This document shows, piece after piece, positions 9,468 through 17,280 of a stretch of DNA of 64,000 nt. A program made the position numbers and the translations under genes. Source of the DNA: Haloterrigena gelatinilytica. GTDB taxonomy: Archaea; Halobacteriota; Halobacteria; Halobacteriales; Natrialbaceae. The notes beneath the pieces were generated by a model. The model made no database searches, was not told the origin of the DNA, and worked only from the letters and a program-made list of their open reading frames with translations. The first letter of the stretch is position 1, and each line of letters begins with the position of its first letter. The stretch lies in the NCBI RefSeq assembly GCF_013342145.1, contig NZ_JABUQZ010000001.1:682001-746000 (forward strand), read 5' to 3'.

Positions 9468-9584
9468 ATTGGGGACACTGCAGGGGAGTACTAAAAACAA
9501 TGTGGAGGTGGATTTCGACGATCGTCGAATTTTCGGCCCGATCCGATCGGCGCTCGAGAGCGACGCGTTCCCCGATTCGACCGT

Positions 9585-9590
9585 TTTATA
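9585..9590 (+). promoter_or_regulatory. TATA box of coaD
   Basis: TTTATA 25-30 bases before the ATG at 9615, fixing that start as leaderless. Confidence 0.55.
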
Positions 9591-9614
9591 CGCTCCGCGC
9601 AAGTGGAATGGGGT

Positions 9615-10103
9615 ATGGACGTCGCGCTTGGTGGGACGTTCGACCCCGTCCACGACGGCCACCGTCGGCTGTTCGAACGGGCGTTCGAACTCGGAGACGT
9701 GACCGTGGGACTGACGAGCGACGAACTCGCGCCGAAGACGCGACACGTCGAGCGCCGCGTCAGATCGTTCGACGAACGGAAGACGGCGCTCGAGGCGGAA
9801 CTCGAGTCGTTCGCCGCGGACCACGACCGCGAGTTCGCGGTCCGGCCTCTCGAGGAACCGACCGGTATCGCGACCGAACCCCAGTTCGACTATCTGGTCG
9901 TCTCGCCGGAGACCAAAGACGGCGGGGAGCGAATCAACGAGATTCGCCGGGAGCGCGGCCACGATCCCCTCGAGGTCGTCGTCGTGCCACACGTCCGCGC
10001 GGAGGACGGCGACATCATCTCCAGCACCCGGGTCGTCAAGGGCGAGATCGACGAACACGGAAACGTCCTCGAGGACGGAGACGACGCGGCCGACCCCAAC
10101 TGA
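9615..10103 (+). CDS. coaD: Archaeal phosphopantetheine adenylyltransferase
   Basis: Transfers AMP from ATP to 4'-phosphopantetheine, the penultimate step of coenzyme A synthesis. 162 residues with the nucleotidyltransferase signature [19 protein letters not shown] (HxGH-type DGH) and the second motif [14 protein letters not shown], where ISST substitutes the ISS(T/S)R motif. The archaeal-type sequence [20 protein letters not shown] is characteristic. The ATG at 9615 is chosen over 9603 because [11 protein letters not shown] should sit near the N-terminus and a TATA box is 25-30 bases upstream. It is divergent from the malic enzyme gene. Confidence 0.93.
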   Translation: MDVALGGTFDPVHDGHRRLFERAFELGDVTVGLTSDELAPKTRHVERRVRSFDERKTALEAELESFAADHDREFAVRPLEEPTGIATEPQFDYLVVSPETKDGGERINEIRRERGHDPLEVVVVPHVRAEDGDIISSTRVVKGEIDEHGNVLEDGDDAADPN

Positions 10104-10259
10104 CGGAGCGGACCGATCCGGCCACCCACCGGAGCATCGAATCGAGGGACGGAAGCGACGACCGTCCGACCCGCGATTTTCGTTCTTGTAGCGTATACTT
10201 ACGGGAAGACAGTCACAGCGTGAGTCCGTGAAACAGTCGAAACGGTCGGTTCGGGCGAG

Positions 10260-10568
10260 TTACCACCGCGGCGGCTCGAGGCCCGCCGTTTCGAGGAGAT
10301 CCTTCCAGCGCGACTGGATCGAGAGCCGCGAGACGTCCGCGGCGTCGGCGACGTCGCCCTGGGTTCGGCCCTCGCCGGCGACGAGCGAGCCGGCGTAGAC
10401 GCTGGCCGCGAGGACGGCTCGCTTCGACCGGTCGTCCTCCGGAACGTCCGTCAAGAAGAGATCCACCGCACAGGATCGCGCTTCGGTCGAGAGCTCCAAC
10501 CGGTCGGCGATCTGCTCGAGTTCCTCGAGCCACGGTTCGTACTCGATCCGGTCCCGGGCGCTGTGCAT
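10260..10568 (-). CDS. TFB-like single cyclin-repeat protein
   Basis: A 102-residue protein that resembles the second cyclin repeat of transcription factor B and lacks the zinc ribbon, B-finger and first repeat. Compare RTQGDVADAADVSRLSIQSR here with KVTQNDVSEVASISEVTIRN in the full TFB of this window. It could bind DNA or TBP or interfere with TFB; this is inference. A TATA-like CTTTATG at about 10593-10599 (minus strand) is 25-31 bases upstream of the ATG at 10568, which supports that start over 10595. Confidence 0.75.
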   Translation of the reverse strand: MHSARDRIEYEPWLEELEQIADRLELSTEARSCAVDLFLTDVPEDDRSKRAVLAASVYAGSLVAGEGRTQGDVADAADVSRLSIQSRWKDLLETAGLEPPRW

Positions 10569-10824
10569 GCACCCGGCTATCGGTGCATCGCGCATAAAGG
10601 TAGGGCCAATCGGTCAGGAAACGATCACATATTCGGGCGGCTGATTCGAAATAGCACCGAACGGACCGTCCAATCCGGTGCTACGCTGGGCAACGTTCAG
10701 CTACGAACGAGTTGCCTAATTGGCTGTTCTCTGGTAATTTCACTAGGATACGACTACTAAACCGGGTTGTCTTCGTCCCTCACAATAGACGCTCGTCCGG
10801 CTCCTGCACGGCTGCGTCCCGTCT

Positions 10825-10998
10825 ATGAAAGAGCCAACCTGCAAGCTCGTCTGTACCGGCTGCGGCCTCGAGATGCCGTACCGGGATCGATCGCTGGCCG
10901 AACAAGCGGCGGAACTCCACCAGCTTCGGGATTCGGAGCACGTGACGTTTATCGTGCCGCCGGACTGGTCGCCCGAAGAGCCAGTGAAACAGCGGTAG
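10825..10998 (+). CDS. Small zinc-finger-like protein (57 aa)
   Basis: MKEPTCKLVCTGCGLEMPYR carries CxxxCxxC, a potential metal site; the rest is acidic (AEQAAELHQLRDSEHVTF). Composition and third-position GC match the neighbours, and it fills an otherwise empty interval upstream of tRNA-Leu. Haloarchaea have many such short Cys-rich proteins of unknown role. No partner ligands to complete a four-residue site are obvious besides a His pair near the middle. Confidence 0.6.
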   Translation: MKEPTCKLVCTGCGLEMPYRDRSLAEQAAELHQLRDSEHVTFIVPPDWSPEEPVKQR

Positions 10999-11044
10999 CG
11001 CGGATCGACAGGTACTTACTGGGTTCGTGAAAATCTGGAAGTGA

Positions 11045-11129
11045 GCGCGGGTAGCCAAGCTAGGCCAACGGCGCAGCGCTTAGGACGCTGTCCCGTAGGG
11101 GTCCGCCGGTTCGAATCCGGTCCCGCGCA
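11045..11129 (+). tRNA. tRNA-Leu (anticodon TAG)
   Basis: 85-nt class II tRNA. Acceptor arms GCGCGGG (11045-11051) and CCCGCGC (11122-11128) pair fully, with discriminator A at 11129. The D arm contains AAGCTAGGCC, the anticodon stem CAGCG/CGCTG encloses loop CTTAGGA with TAG in the middle, a long variable arm follows (TCCCGTAGGGGT) and the T arm is CCGGTTCGAATCCGG. No CCA is encoded and no intron is visible. The T-arm to acceptor half is repeated twice just downstream. Confidence 0.97.
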
Positions 11130-11345
11130 TGAGCGAACGAAGTGAGCGAAGAGCAGGACCGGATTCGAGCCCTGGAAACCGAACGTAGTGAGGTTTCCTC
11201 CGGTTCGAATCCGGTCCCGCGCATTTTCCGCGAACAATATCGTGAGCGGAAAATGCAGCTAGCGGATTCGAACGAGAGAAGACGCGCGCAGTGACCCTCG
11301 GGAACGAGCACGTCTTCGCGTTGTTCGAATCCGGTCCCGCACACC
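11130..11345. repeat. Degenerate copies of the tRNA-Leu 3' end with nested hairpins
   Basis: CCGGTTCGAATCCGGTCCCG and the following bases through GCGCAT recur at 11200-11225, and GTTCGAATCCGGTCCCGC recurs at 11323-11340. An inverted partial copy, GGACCGGATTCGAG, sits at 11156-11169. The inverted and direct copies can pair (11156-11168 with 11205-11217) around an inner hairpin GGAAACC/GGTTTCC (11174-11180 and 11192-11198). A further perfect inverted repeat GCATTTTCCGC (11221-11231) / GCGGAAAATGC (11246-11256) follows. This looks like a scar of repeated attachment-site use or rearrangement at the tRNA; no integrase is nearby. Confidence 0.7.
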
Positions 11346-11511
11346 AGAATTCAGAAGCGAACGCTCGCGTTCCGCTCGAGCCGTCGCAACTACTCGAGAC
11401 GAAAGTGCGAGCCGAAAGCCGATCACGAGTGCCGAGCGAGAGTCCGCGAGAACCGAACGGTCGCCTTCGAGTTCCGAAGCGATAATAATTCCTCGCGTGT
11501 CCGTGTTACGT

Positions 11512-11748
11512 ATGACCCGTACAGGACGATACGGTGATCTCGATTACCCGGCCCTCACGAAGGGCGGCTTCCTGCTCGGTCTCGGGCTCCTGGTGCTGGG
11601 CGCGGCCGGCGAGTTGCTCGGCCACATGTTCCTGGGACAGCTTCCGGGATGGGAACACACGCTGTTTACCTTCGCGGAAGGCGGCGGCCTCGTCATCGGC
11701 TTCTTCTCGGTGTGGATTTTCGGGGTCATCCTGCCGCTGACCGAGTGA
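11512..11748 (+). CDS. Small two-helix membrane protein (78 aa)
   Basis: Residues about 18-42 (GFLLGLGLLVLGAAGELLGH) and 53-74 (FAEGGGLVIGFFSVWIFGVI) are strong membrane segments; the first 15 residues are polar. It is a conserved-looking haloarchaeal short membrane protein with no recognised function. The ATG at 11512 is preferred over 11497, with an AT-rich promoter-like stretch GATAATAATT at 11481-11490. Confidence 0.7.
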   Translation: MTRTGRYGDLDYPALTKGGFLLGLGLLVLGAAGELLGHMFLGQLPGWEHTLFTFAEGGGLVIGFFSVWIFGVILPLTE

Positions 11749-12100
11749 GCCGCTCGTCTCGAGTGACAGCTCCGCGCGGTGATTCGATTGTGGAGGAGCG
11801 GACGGTCGGCACCGATTCCGGACCGGCTTGAAAGCGACTCGGTCGCGGAGCCGTCAGGAATCGGCGCGTCGACGACCGTTCGAGAACGGTCCCGGCGTCG
11901 TCGAGAGCGATCATCCACTGGTTGGGAATCGAACCAGCGCTGCGTCACACCGTCGAATGGCGGGAATGCCGTCCGGGCTCCGGATCGAGCGCTGAACCGT
12001 GATCATGGTATTTTGAATCCGGTCGAACCGAGAGACAAGCGACAGACGTGCGTCAGACGGTCCACAACGCTTATTCGCGCGGGAGCAACTTGTATGAGCA
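11749..12100. other. Intergenic region before dacZ, no gene seen
   Basis: About 350 bp. The open frames here (one on each strand) are Arg/Ser-rich and unlike haloarchaeal proteins. Near the end CTTATTC at about 12070-12076 is 25-31 bases before the dacZ ATG and may be its TATA box. Nothing else is recognised. Confidence 0.45.
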
Positions 12101-12913
12101 ATGGCCGGGTTAGACGACGTGTTCGGGGATCTTTATGCGAGCATCGATGCCGTCCTCCTCTTCTCGCCGAGTGGCTCGTACTACGAACGCTTCGCGGACG
12201 TCGACGACCTCGACGTCATCGTCGTCGGGACGGAAAACCCCGTCAACGCCGACGTCTTCGTCGAACTCCCCCTCGCGTTCGACGACATCAAAGAGCGGAT
12301 CAAGTTCGGTCTCGAGGGCGCCTTAGAGCAGGACCTCATCGAGGACGGCGACCAGCTCGTCTGTGCGACGAGTCTCTACGGCGACGAGATCGATACGGTC
12401 TCCCGGGTCCGCGCCGACGCCGAGACGCACACGGGCATCTACGACCTGTTCGTCAAGTCCCGCGCGGAGCCGGAGGTGATCAAGGCCGTCCTCGAACTGG
12501 CGATCGAACTCGGCAAGAAGGGCCAGAAGGGGAAACCCGTCGGCGCGCTGTTCGTCGTCGGCGACGCGGGCAAGGTGATGAACAAGTCCCGCCCGCTGTC
12601 GTACAACCCCTTCGAGAAGTCCCACGTCCACGTCGGCGATCCGATCGTGAACGTGATGCTGAAGGAGTTCTCGCGGCTCGACGGCGCGTTCGTCATCTCC
12701 GACGCGGGGAAGATCGTCTCCGCGTACCGCTACCTCGAGCCGTCCGCGGAAGGTGTCGACATTCCGAAGGGGTTGGGGGCCCGACACATGGCCGGGGGCG
12801 CGATCACGCGGGATACGAACGCGATCACGATCGTGCTCTCGGAAAGCGATGGGCTCGTCCGGGCGTTCAAAGCCGGAGAGCTCATCTTGGAGGTCGATCC
12901 GGAGGCGTACTGA
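12101..12913 (+). CDS. dacZ: Diadenylate cyclase DacZ
   Basis: Makes c-di-AMP from two ATP. The 270-residue archaeal DacZ has an N-terminal regulatory fold and a C-terminal DAC domain. The catalytic motifs are DGA at residues 194-196 (in FSRLDGAFVISDAGKIVSAY) and the RHR-type motif as RHM at 228-230 (GLGARHMAGGAITR). c-di-AMP is known to control osmotic and K+ homeostasis in many prokaryotes, and DacZ is known from Haloferax. The stop is followed after one base by the start of an MscS-type channel gene, an operon that fits osmotic control. Confidence 0.95.
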   Translation: MAGLDDVFGDLYASIDAVLLFSPSGSYYERFADVDDLDVIVVGTENPVNADVFVELPLAFDDIKERIKFGLEGALEQDLIEDGDQLVCATSLYGDEIDTVSRVRADAETHTGIYDLFVKSRAEPEVIKAVLELAIELGKKGQKGKPVGALFVVGDAGKVMNKSRPLSYNPFEKSHVHVGDPIVNVMLKEFSRLDGAFVISDAGKIVSAYRYLEPSAEGVDIPKGLGARHMAGGAITRDTNAITIVLSESDGLVRAFKAGELILEVDPEAY

Positions 12914-12914
12914 T

Positions 12915-13682
12915 ATGGTAGAGTGGCAGACGCTCATCAACGAACCGGCCGTGATAGCCGCGGCGGTCCTAGCGCTCGGGCTCGTCGTCGGCTATCTGGT
13001 CGGGCGGCTCAACGAAGAGCTCCTGCAGGCGTCGGGCGTCCCGGAGGCCGTCGAGGGGACGCCGTTCGAGCGGACCGCCCAGTCGATCGGCACCTCGACG
13101 GTCGAGATCGTCGCCAGACTGAGTTCGTGGTTCATCTACGGCATCGCCGTGCTGACGGCGATCCACATCGCGCAGTTGCTCGACACGGAAGCGTTCTGGC
13201 TCCGGGTGACGAGTTTCATCCCGCAGCTGTTCATCGCCGTCCTCGTGCTCATCATCGGCTTCATCATCGCCGACAAGGCCGAACTGGTCGTCAGCGAGTA
13301 CCTCCGGGGCGTCAAGCTCCCCGAGGTCTCCGTGATCCCGAAACTCGTCAAGTACAGCGTCCTCTACGTGACGCTGATCATCGCGCTCGGACAGGTCGGC
13401 GTCCACGTCGTCGCCCTGCTGATCTTGCTGACGGTGTACGCCGTCGGCATCGTCATCGTCGGCACCGTCGCCTTCAAGGACTTCCTCGTCTCGAGCGCCG
13501 CGGGGATCTACCTGCTGCTCAACCAGCCCTACGGGATCGGCGACGAGATCCGGATCGGCGACCAGACGGGGATCGTCCAGGAGGTCGACCTCTTCGTCAC
13601 GAAGATCGAGGACGATTCGGAGGAGTACATCGTCCCCAATCGGAAGGTCTTCGAGAACGGGATCGTTCGGATGCGAGACTGA
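12915..13682 (+). CDS. MscS-family mechanosensitive channel
   Basis: A 255-residue membrane protein. Hydrophobic segments lie near residues 8-28, 70-90, 97-120, 140-160 and 165-190; the last leads into the MscS pore-like helix and the beta domain signature NQPYGIGDEIRIGDQTGIVQEVD, then YIVPNRKVFENGIVRMRD. It lacks the large C-terminal vestibule of E. coli MscS, as in short archaeal forms. Its start is one base after the dacZ stop, so both are translated from one message; release of solutes under c-di-AMP-linked osmotic control is an inference. Confidence 0.9.
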   Translation: MVEWQTLINEPAVIAAAVLALGLVVGYLVGRLNEELLQASGVPEAVEGTPFERTAQSIGTSTVEIVARLSSWFIYGIAVLTAIHIAQLLDTEAFWLRVTSFIPQLFIAVLVLIIGFIIADKAELVVSEYLRGVKLPEVSVIPKLVKYSVLYVTLIIALGQVGVHVVALLILLTVYAVGIVIVGTVAFKDFLVSSAAGIYLLLNQPYGIGDEIRIGDQTGIVQEVDLFVTKIEDDSEEYIVPNRKVFENGIVRMRD

Positions 13683-13737
13683 ACGCTCGTTTTTCGGCGG
13701 TTCGTAGCGCCCGTCGTCGCTCTCGATGAGCGTCTCG

Positions 13738-14571
13738 TTACTCGAGCGAGAGCCCCGCGTGCCACCGGTCGGCGCCGGCCTCGCGTTTGATGCGGTCCAT
13801 CTTCGCCAGCAGGTGCGTCGCCAGCGTCGCGGTCTCGGCGGCTCGGGACTCGCCTTCCGTGCGGAACTCGCCGGTCTCGCGGTTGGCGTAGACGGTACAG
13901 ACCGCGCCCGCGCGGAGCCCGTAGAGGTTCGCCAGCGTCAGGATCGCGCTGGCCTCCATCTCGATGTTCTTCACGTTGGCTTCCTTGAGGTCCTCGACGA
14001 GGGTCTCGGAGCCCGCGGCCTCGAACCCCTCGAAGCCGGGGCGGCCCTGTCCCGCGTAGAAGGAGTCAGCGCTCATCGTGACGCCGGTGTGGTAGTCGTA
14101 GCCCAACCGCTCCGCCGCGGCGACGAGTGCGCTGACGACCTCCCCATCGGCCGTCGCGGGATAGTCCTCGCGGACGTACTCGTCGCTGGTCCCCTCCTGT
14201 CGGACCGCCCCCGTCGTGATGACGAGGTCGCCGACGTCCATCTCGGGCTGGATCGCCCCGCAGGAGCCGACTCGGACGAAGGTGTCACAACCGACTCGAG
14301 CGAGTTCCTCGACGGCGATCGCCGCGGAGGGGCTGCCGATCCCCGTCGACGTGACCGAAATCGGCGTCTCCTCGTACGTTCCCGTGGCAGTCCGGTACTC
14401 GCGGTGGCGGGCCGCGATCTCGTGGTCGTCCCAGAAGGCGACGATCTTCTCGAGGCGCTCGGGATTCCCCGGCAGGAGCACGGTGTCGGCCACGTCCCCG
14501 GGGCCGACCTCGAGGTGGTACTGGACGTCGGCGTTCGGGTCTTCGCTGTCGTCGATATCGGCGCCGGTCAT
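13738..14571 (-). CDS. udp: Uridine phosphorylase-type nucleoside phosphorylase
   Basis: Phosphorolysis of nucleosides to base and pentose-1-phosphate. 277 residues of the PNP/UDP superfamily: LLPGNPERLEKIVAFWDDHE, the phosphate-site region TSTGIGSPSAAIAVEELARV, FVRVGSCGAIQPEMDVGDLV, and the nucleoside-site NIEMEASAILTLANLYGLRA. Uridine specificity is the best guess from the overall pattern but other nucleosides are possible. Cytidine deaminase and a phosphohexomutase nearby fit nucleoside salvage. It shares a symmetric TATATA box with the divergent DUF488 gene. Confidence 0.9.
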   Translation of the reverse strand: MTGADIDDSEDPNADVQYHLEVGPGDVADTVLLPGNPERLEKIVAFWDDHEIAARHREYRTATGTYEETPISVTSTGIGSPSAAIAVEELARVGCDTFVRVGSCGAIQPEMDVGDLVITTGAVRQEGTSDEYVREDYPATADGEVVSALVAAAERLGYDYHTGVTMSADSFYAGQGRPGFEGFEAAGSETLVEDLKEANVKNIEMEASAILTLANLYGLRAGAVCTVYANRETGEFRTEGESRAAETATLATHLLAKMDRIKREAGADRWHAGLSLE

Positions 14572-14598
14572 TCGGTCCGGCGGTTCGGTCCGGCGCGG

Positions 14599-14604
14599 TA
14601 TATA
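14599..14604. promoter_or_regulatory. Shared palindromic TATA box between udp and the DUF488 gene
   Basis: TATATA, its own reverse complement, centred about 28 bases before the plus-strand ATG (14630) and about 30 bases before the minus-strand ATG (14571). No other TATA-like sequence is seen in the 58-bp gap, so one element may drive both leaderless genes. Confidence 0.6.
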
Positions 14605-14629
14605 ACTGCAGGGCGCCCGTAGCGAGGGT

Positions 14630-15142
14630 ATGGTCGACGCAGACGAGCACGAGCCCGCGGGGACCGACGAGAGCGGCGATATCGTCGGGAGCGAGGACGC
14701 TGACGGGGGAGCCGGAACGCTCACCGACACCTACGTCGCCGCGATCCAGCACGAACTGGTCGAGCTGCCCGCCGATGCGACCCGCGTCGGCGTCGTCCGC
14801 AAACCCACGTCGTGGTTCCACGGCGCCGTCGACGAGAACCGACCCGAACTGGGGCCGCCGGCGGACCTGCTCGAGACGTTCCGCCGGCGCGAGGAAGATA
14901 TGAAGATGCAGGGGCTCTGCGAGGAGGGCGCCCACAACGCCGCGTGGGACGAGGTCGGATTCGAGGAGGCGTATCGGAAGTATCTCGAGGAATCGGACGA
15001 GGCGCGGGCGGCGATCGAGGACCTCGAGTCGCGCTTGGCCGCGGGCGAGTCGCTGGCGCTGGTCTGTTTCGAGAACACCGAGAAGAAGCGGTGCCACCGG
15101 ACGGTGCTCCGGGACGTGCTCTCGAACGGCTCTTCGGAGTGA
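14630..15142 (+). CDS. DUF488 family protein
   Basis: 170 residues. After an acidic leader of about 30 residues, the features of DUF488 are seen: WFHGAVDENRPELGPPADLL, then DEVGFEEAYRKYLEESDEAR, and near the C-terminus LVCFENTEKKRCHRTVLRDV, where C(F/Y)E...CHR is the conserved family signature. The function of DUF488 is not established; the conserved Cys/His and Arg have prompted suggestions of a catalytic or metal role. Divergent from udp. Confidence 0.85.
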   Translation: MVDADEHEPAGTDESGDIVGSEDADGGAGTLTDTYVAAIQHELVELPADATRVGVVRKPTSWFHGAVDENRPELGPPADLLETFRRREEDMKMQGLCEEGAHNAAWDEVGFEEAYRKYLEESDEARAAIEDLESRLAAGESLALVCFENTEKKRCHRTVLRDVLSNGSSE

Positions 15143-15198
15143 CCGCGGCGAGCGGATCGACGGCCGGGTTTATATAACGTGATGGAAAACCGAAACGT

Positions 15199-15363
15199 AT
15201 GATCAAGAGCCCGCGGCTCTTCGGCGCGTTGTTTCTGTTCTCTCTCGGCTACTACGCCGTCAAATCCGGATCGTTGGCGTTTATACTCTTCGTCGGACTC
15301 ATCCCCGCGTTACTGCTGGCGCAGGTGATACTGGACCGCATCGAATCGGACGGCAGCGAGTGA
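15199..15363 (+). CDS. Small membrane protein (54 aa)
   Basis: MIKSPRLFGALFLFSLGYYA starts a protein with two hydrophobic segments (about residues 7-22 and 27-45, FILFVGLIPALLLAQVILDR) and an acidic tail. An AT-rich stretch (TTTATATAACG, 15170-15180) lies 20-30 bases upstream as a TATA box, giving a leaderless start. No family is recognised; small two-helix proteins like this are common in haloarchaea. Confidence 0.65.
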   Translation: MIKSPRLFGALFLFSLGYYAVKSGSLAFILFVGLIPALLLAQVILDRIESDGSE

Positions 15364-15391
15364 CGGTTCCCGACCACACACTCCTCTTCGA

Positions 15392-15790
15392 TCAGTCGAG
15401 CATCTCTTCGGTGATCGTGTTCGGCAGCAGTTCGCCCAGCGTGTACTCGCTCGGTGCCTCGTCCTCGCCCTCGTCGCAGATCACGACCAGATCGTCGTCG
15501 CAGAACTCGGCGAGGGTCTGGCGGCACATCCCGCAGGGCGTGACGCCGTCGCGGCGACCGGAACTGACCGCGAGTCGCGAAAAGTCACGGTGGCCGTTCT
15601 TGACCGCCTCGGCGATCGCGACCTCCTCGGCGTGGAGGCTGTTGCTGAAGTTGGCGTTCTCTAAGTTACAGCCGACGAAGACCTCGCCGTCGGCGGTCTC
15701 GAGCGCGGCGCCGACGGGGTACTCGGAGTAGGGGACGTGGGCGGAATCCTGGACGGTGCGGGCGGCCTCGAGCAACTCGGAGTCGGTCAT
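15392..15790 (-). CDS. cdd: Cytidine deaminase
   Basis: Hydrolytic deamination of cytidine/deoxycytidine to uridine/deoxyuridine for pyrimidine salvage. 132 residues, the length of the homotetrameric class. The zinc and catalytic residues are in NSLHAEEVAIAEAV (here HAE, where Cys-Ala-Glu is usual in many members) and the PCGMCRQTLAEFC motif; PYSEYPVGAALETADGEVF is the substrate-side N-terminus. It lies between a small membrane protein and the phosphohexomutase gene, 47 bases downstream of the latter and probably in the same operon. Confidence 0.95.
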   Translation of the reverse strand: MTDSELLEAARTVQDSAHVPYSEYPVGAALETADGEVFVGCNLENANFSNSLHAEEVAIAEAVKNGHRDFSRLAVSSGRRDGVTPCGMCRQTLAEFCDDDLVVICDEGEDEAPSEYTLGELLPNTITEEMLD

Positions 15791-15837
15791 ACGGGTACTG
15801 ACTCGAGCGGACGGAAAAAGGTCCCTCTCGACCACCG

Positions 15838-17280
15838 TCACCGCGAGGCCGCGACGGCCGACTCGATGACCTCCCGGGCCTCGGCGACCAGCTCGTCTAC
15901 GGCGTCGCTCTCGGCGTAGAGGCGCACGTAGGGTTCGGTCCCGCTGGGGCGGACGAGGATCCAGGAGGCGTCCTCGAACTCGAGGCGGACGCCGTAATCG
16001 GTGTCGACCGCGGCGTCGGGGAAGGCGTCGGGGAGGTCGGACTCGAGGGCGGCCATCGCGTCGGCCTTGGCGTCGTCGGGACAGTCGACGCTGACCTTGC
16101 GGTAGGGCCGTTCGGTGACGGGGTCGCGAAGGGTCGCCGCGTCGCCGGCCTCGGCGACCAGCGCGGCGACGACGGCGGCGCTGGCGACGCCGTCGATCCA
16201 GCCGCCGAAGGCGGTGTGGATGTGTTTCCAGGGTTCGGCGGCGAAGACGATCTCGGTCCCTGGACCACCGTGTTTGCGTTCTCGAGCGATCCCCTCGTGC
16301 AGCGCACCGAGGCGGACGCGTTCGACGCGGCCGCCGGCCGCGCGAACCTGCTCGTCGATCCGGGCCGAGGCGTTGGGCGTGGTGACGACGACGGGGTCGT
16401 CGGCGTCGCTCGTCTCGGCGTAGTGGGCGGCGACGACGGCGAGGATCGTATCCTCGTGGATCACGTCGCCGTCGGGGCCGAGGACGACCAGCCGGTCGGC
16501 GTCGCCGTCGTGGGCCAGTCCGAGATCGAACTGGCCGGTCCTCGCGGCGGTGGCACCCCCCCGTTCCGAGGCGGACGACGCCTCGCTCCCCGCGAGGAAG
16601 TCGGTGAACTCCGCGAGCGTCTCGGGCGTCGGTTTGCTCTCGCGAGCGACGAAGTGACCGTCGACGGTGGCGTTGACCGCGACGACGTCGGCCCCCAGCC
16701 GCTCGAGGACCTGCGGAGTCGCCAGCGACGCCATGCCGTTGCCGCAGTCGACGGCGATCGAGAGCCCGGCGAGCGGACCCGAAGACGAGACCGCGTTCTC
16801 CGCACCGTCGAAGCGGTCGCGGACGAAATCGATGACGGCGTCGCGATACCGATCGAGAATCTCGAGTTCGGCCGACCGACCCCACTCGTCCCAGTCGGCG
16901 ACCGCGGGCGAGGAGCCGTCCGCGAGCTGGTCCTCGATTTCCCGTTCGGCCTGGCGGTCGTACTCGACGCCGTCGACGAAGAGTTTGATCCCGTTGTCCG
17001 CGGGCGGGTTGTGGCTCGCGGTGAGCATCGCGCCGCGTCGCCCGCGCGAGGCGAAGGCCAGCGTCGGCGTCGGCACCTGCCCGAGTCGGTAGACGTCCGC
17101 GCCGGCGCTCTCGAGGCCGGCTTCGACGGCGGCGGCGAGCGCGGGTCCGGTTTCCCGGCCGTCGCGGCCGACGACGAACGTGGCCCCCGGTTCGCCGGCG
17201 GCCTGCGCGACGGAAAGCGCCAGCGACGGGGTGATCTCCTCGACTGGACCGCGGATCCCGGCAGTCCCGAATAGCGTCAT
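15838..17280 (-). CDS. Phosphohexomutase (phosphomannomutase/phosphoglucomutase/GlmM family)
   Basis: Interconverts 1- and 6-phosphates of hexoses, or 5- and 1-phosphates of pentoses, via a phosphoserine. 480 residues. The active-site Ser is in MLTASHNPPADNGIKLF, the Mg-binding loop is LAHDGDADRLVVLGPDGD, the sugar-binding loop is near FAAEPWKHIHTAFGGW and the phosphate-binding loop near the end is LVRPSGTEPYVRLYAE. The substrate cannot be read from this alone. Its position upstream of cytidine deaminase and near uridine phosphorylase allows a role in pentose-1-phosphate handling as well as the usual hexose role. Confidence 0.92.
   Translation of the reverse strand: MTLFGTAGIRGPVEEITPSLALSVAQAAGEPGATFVVGRDGRETGPALAAAVEAGLESAGADVYRLGQVPTPTLAFASRGRRGAMLTASHNPPADNGIKLFVDGVEYDRQAEREIEDQLADGSSPAVADWDEWGRSAELEILDRYRDAVIDFVRDRFDGAENAVSSSGPLAGLSIAVDCGNGMASLATPQVLERLGADVVAVNATVDGHFVARESKPTPETLAEFTDFLAGSEASSASERGGATAARTGQFDLGLAHDGDADRLVVLGPDGDVIHEDTILAVVAAHYAETSDADDPVVVTTPNASARIDEQVRAAGGRVERVRLGALHEGIARERKHGGPGTEIVFAAEPWKHIHTAFGGWIDGVASAAVVAALVAEAGDAATLRDPVTERPYRKVSVDCPDDAKADAMAALESDLPDAFPDAAVDTDYGVRLEFEDASWILVRPSGTEPYVRLYAESDAVDELVAEAREVIESAVAASR

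Noticed and set aside
11045-11345. An active integrated mobile element at tRNA-Leu
   Set aside because: The repeated 3' ends are only about 95-115 bases apart and no integrase or other mobility gene is present.
11779-12921. A long plus-strand frame with Arg-rich composition
   Set aside because: It covers dacZ in another frame and lacks acidic haloarchaeal composition.
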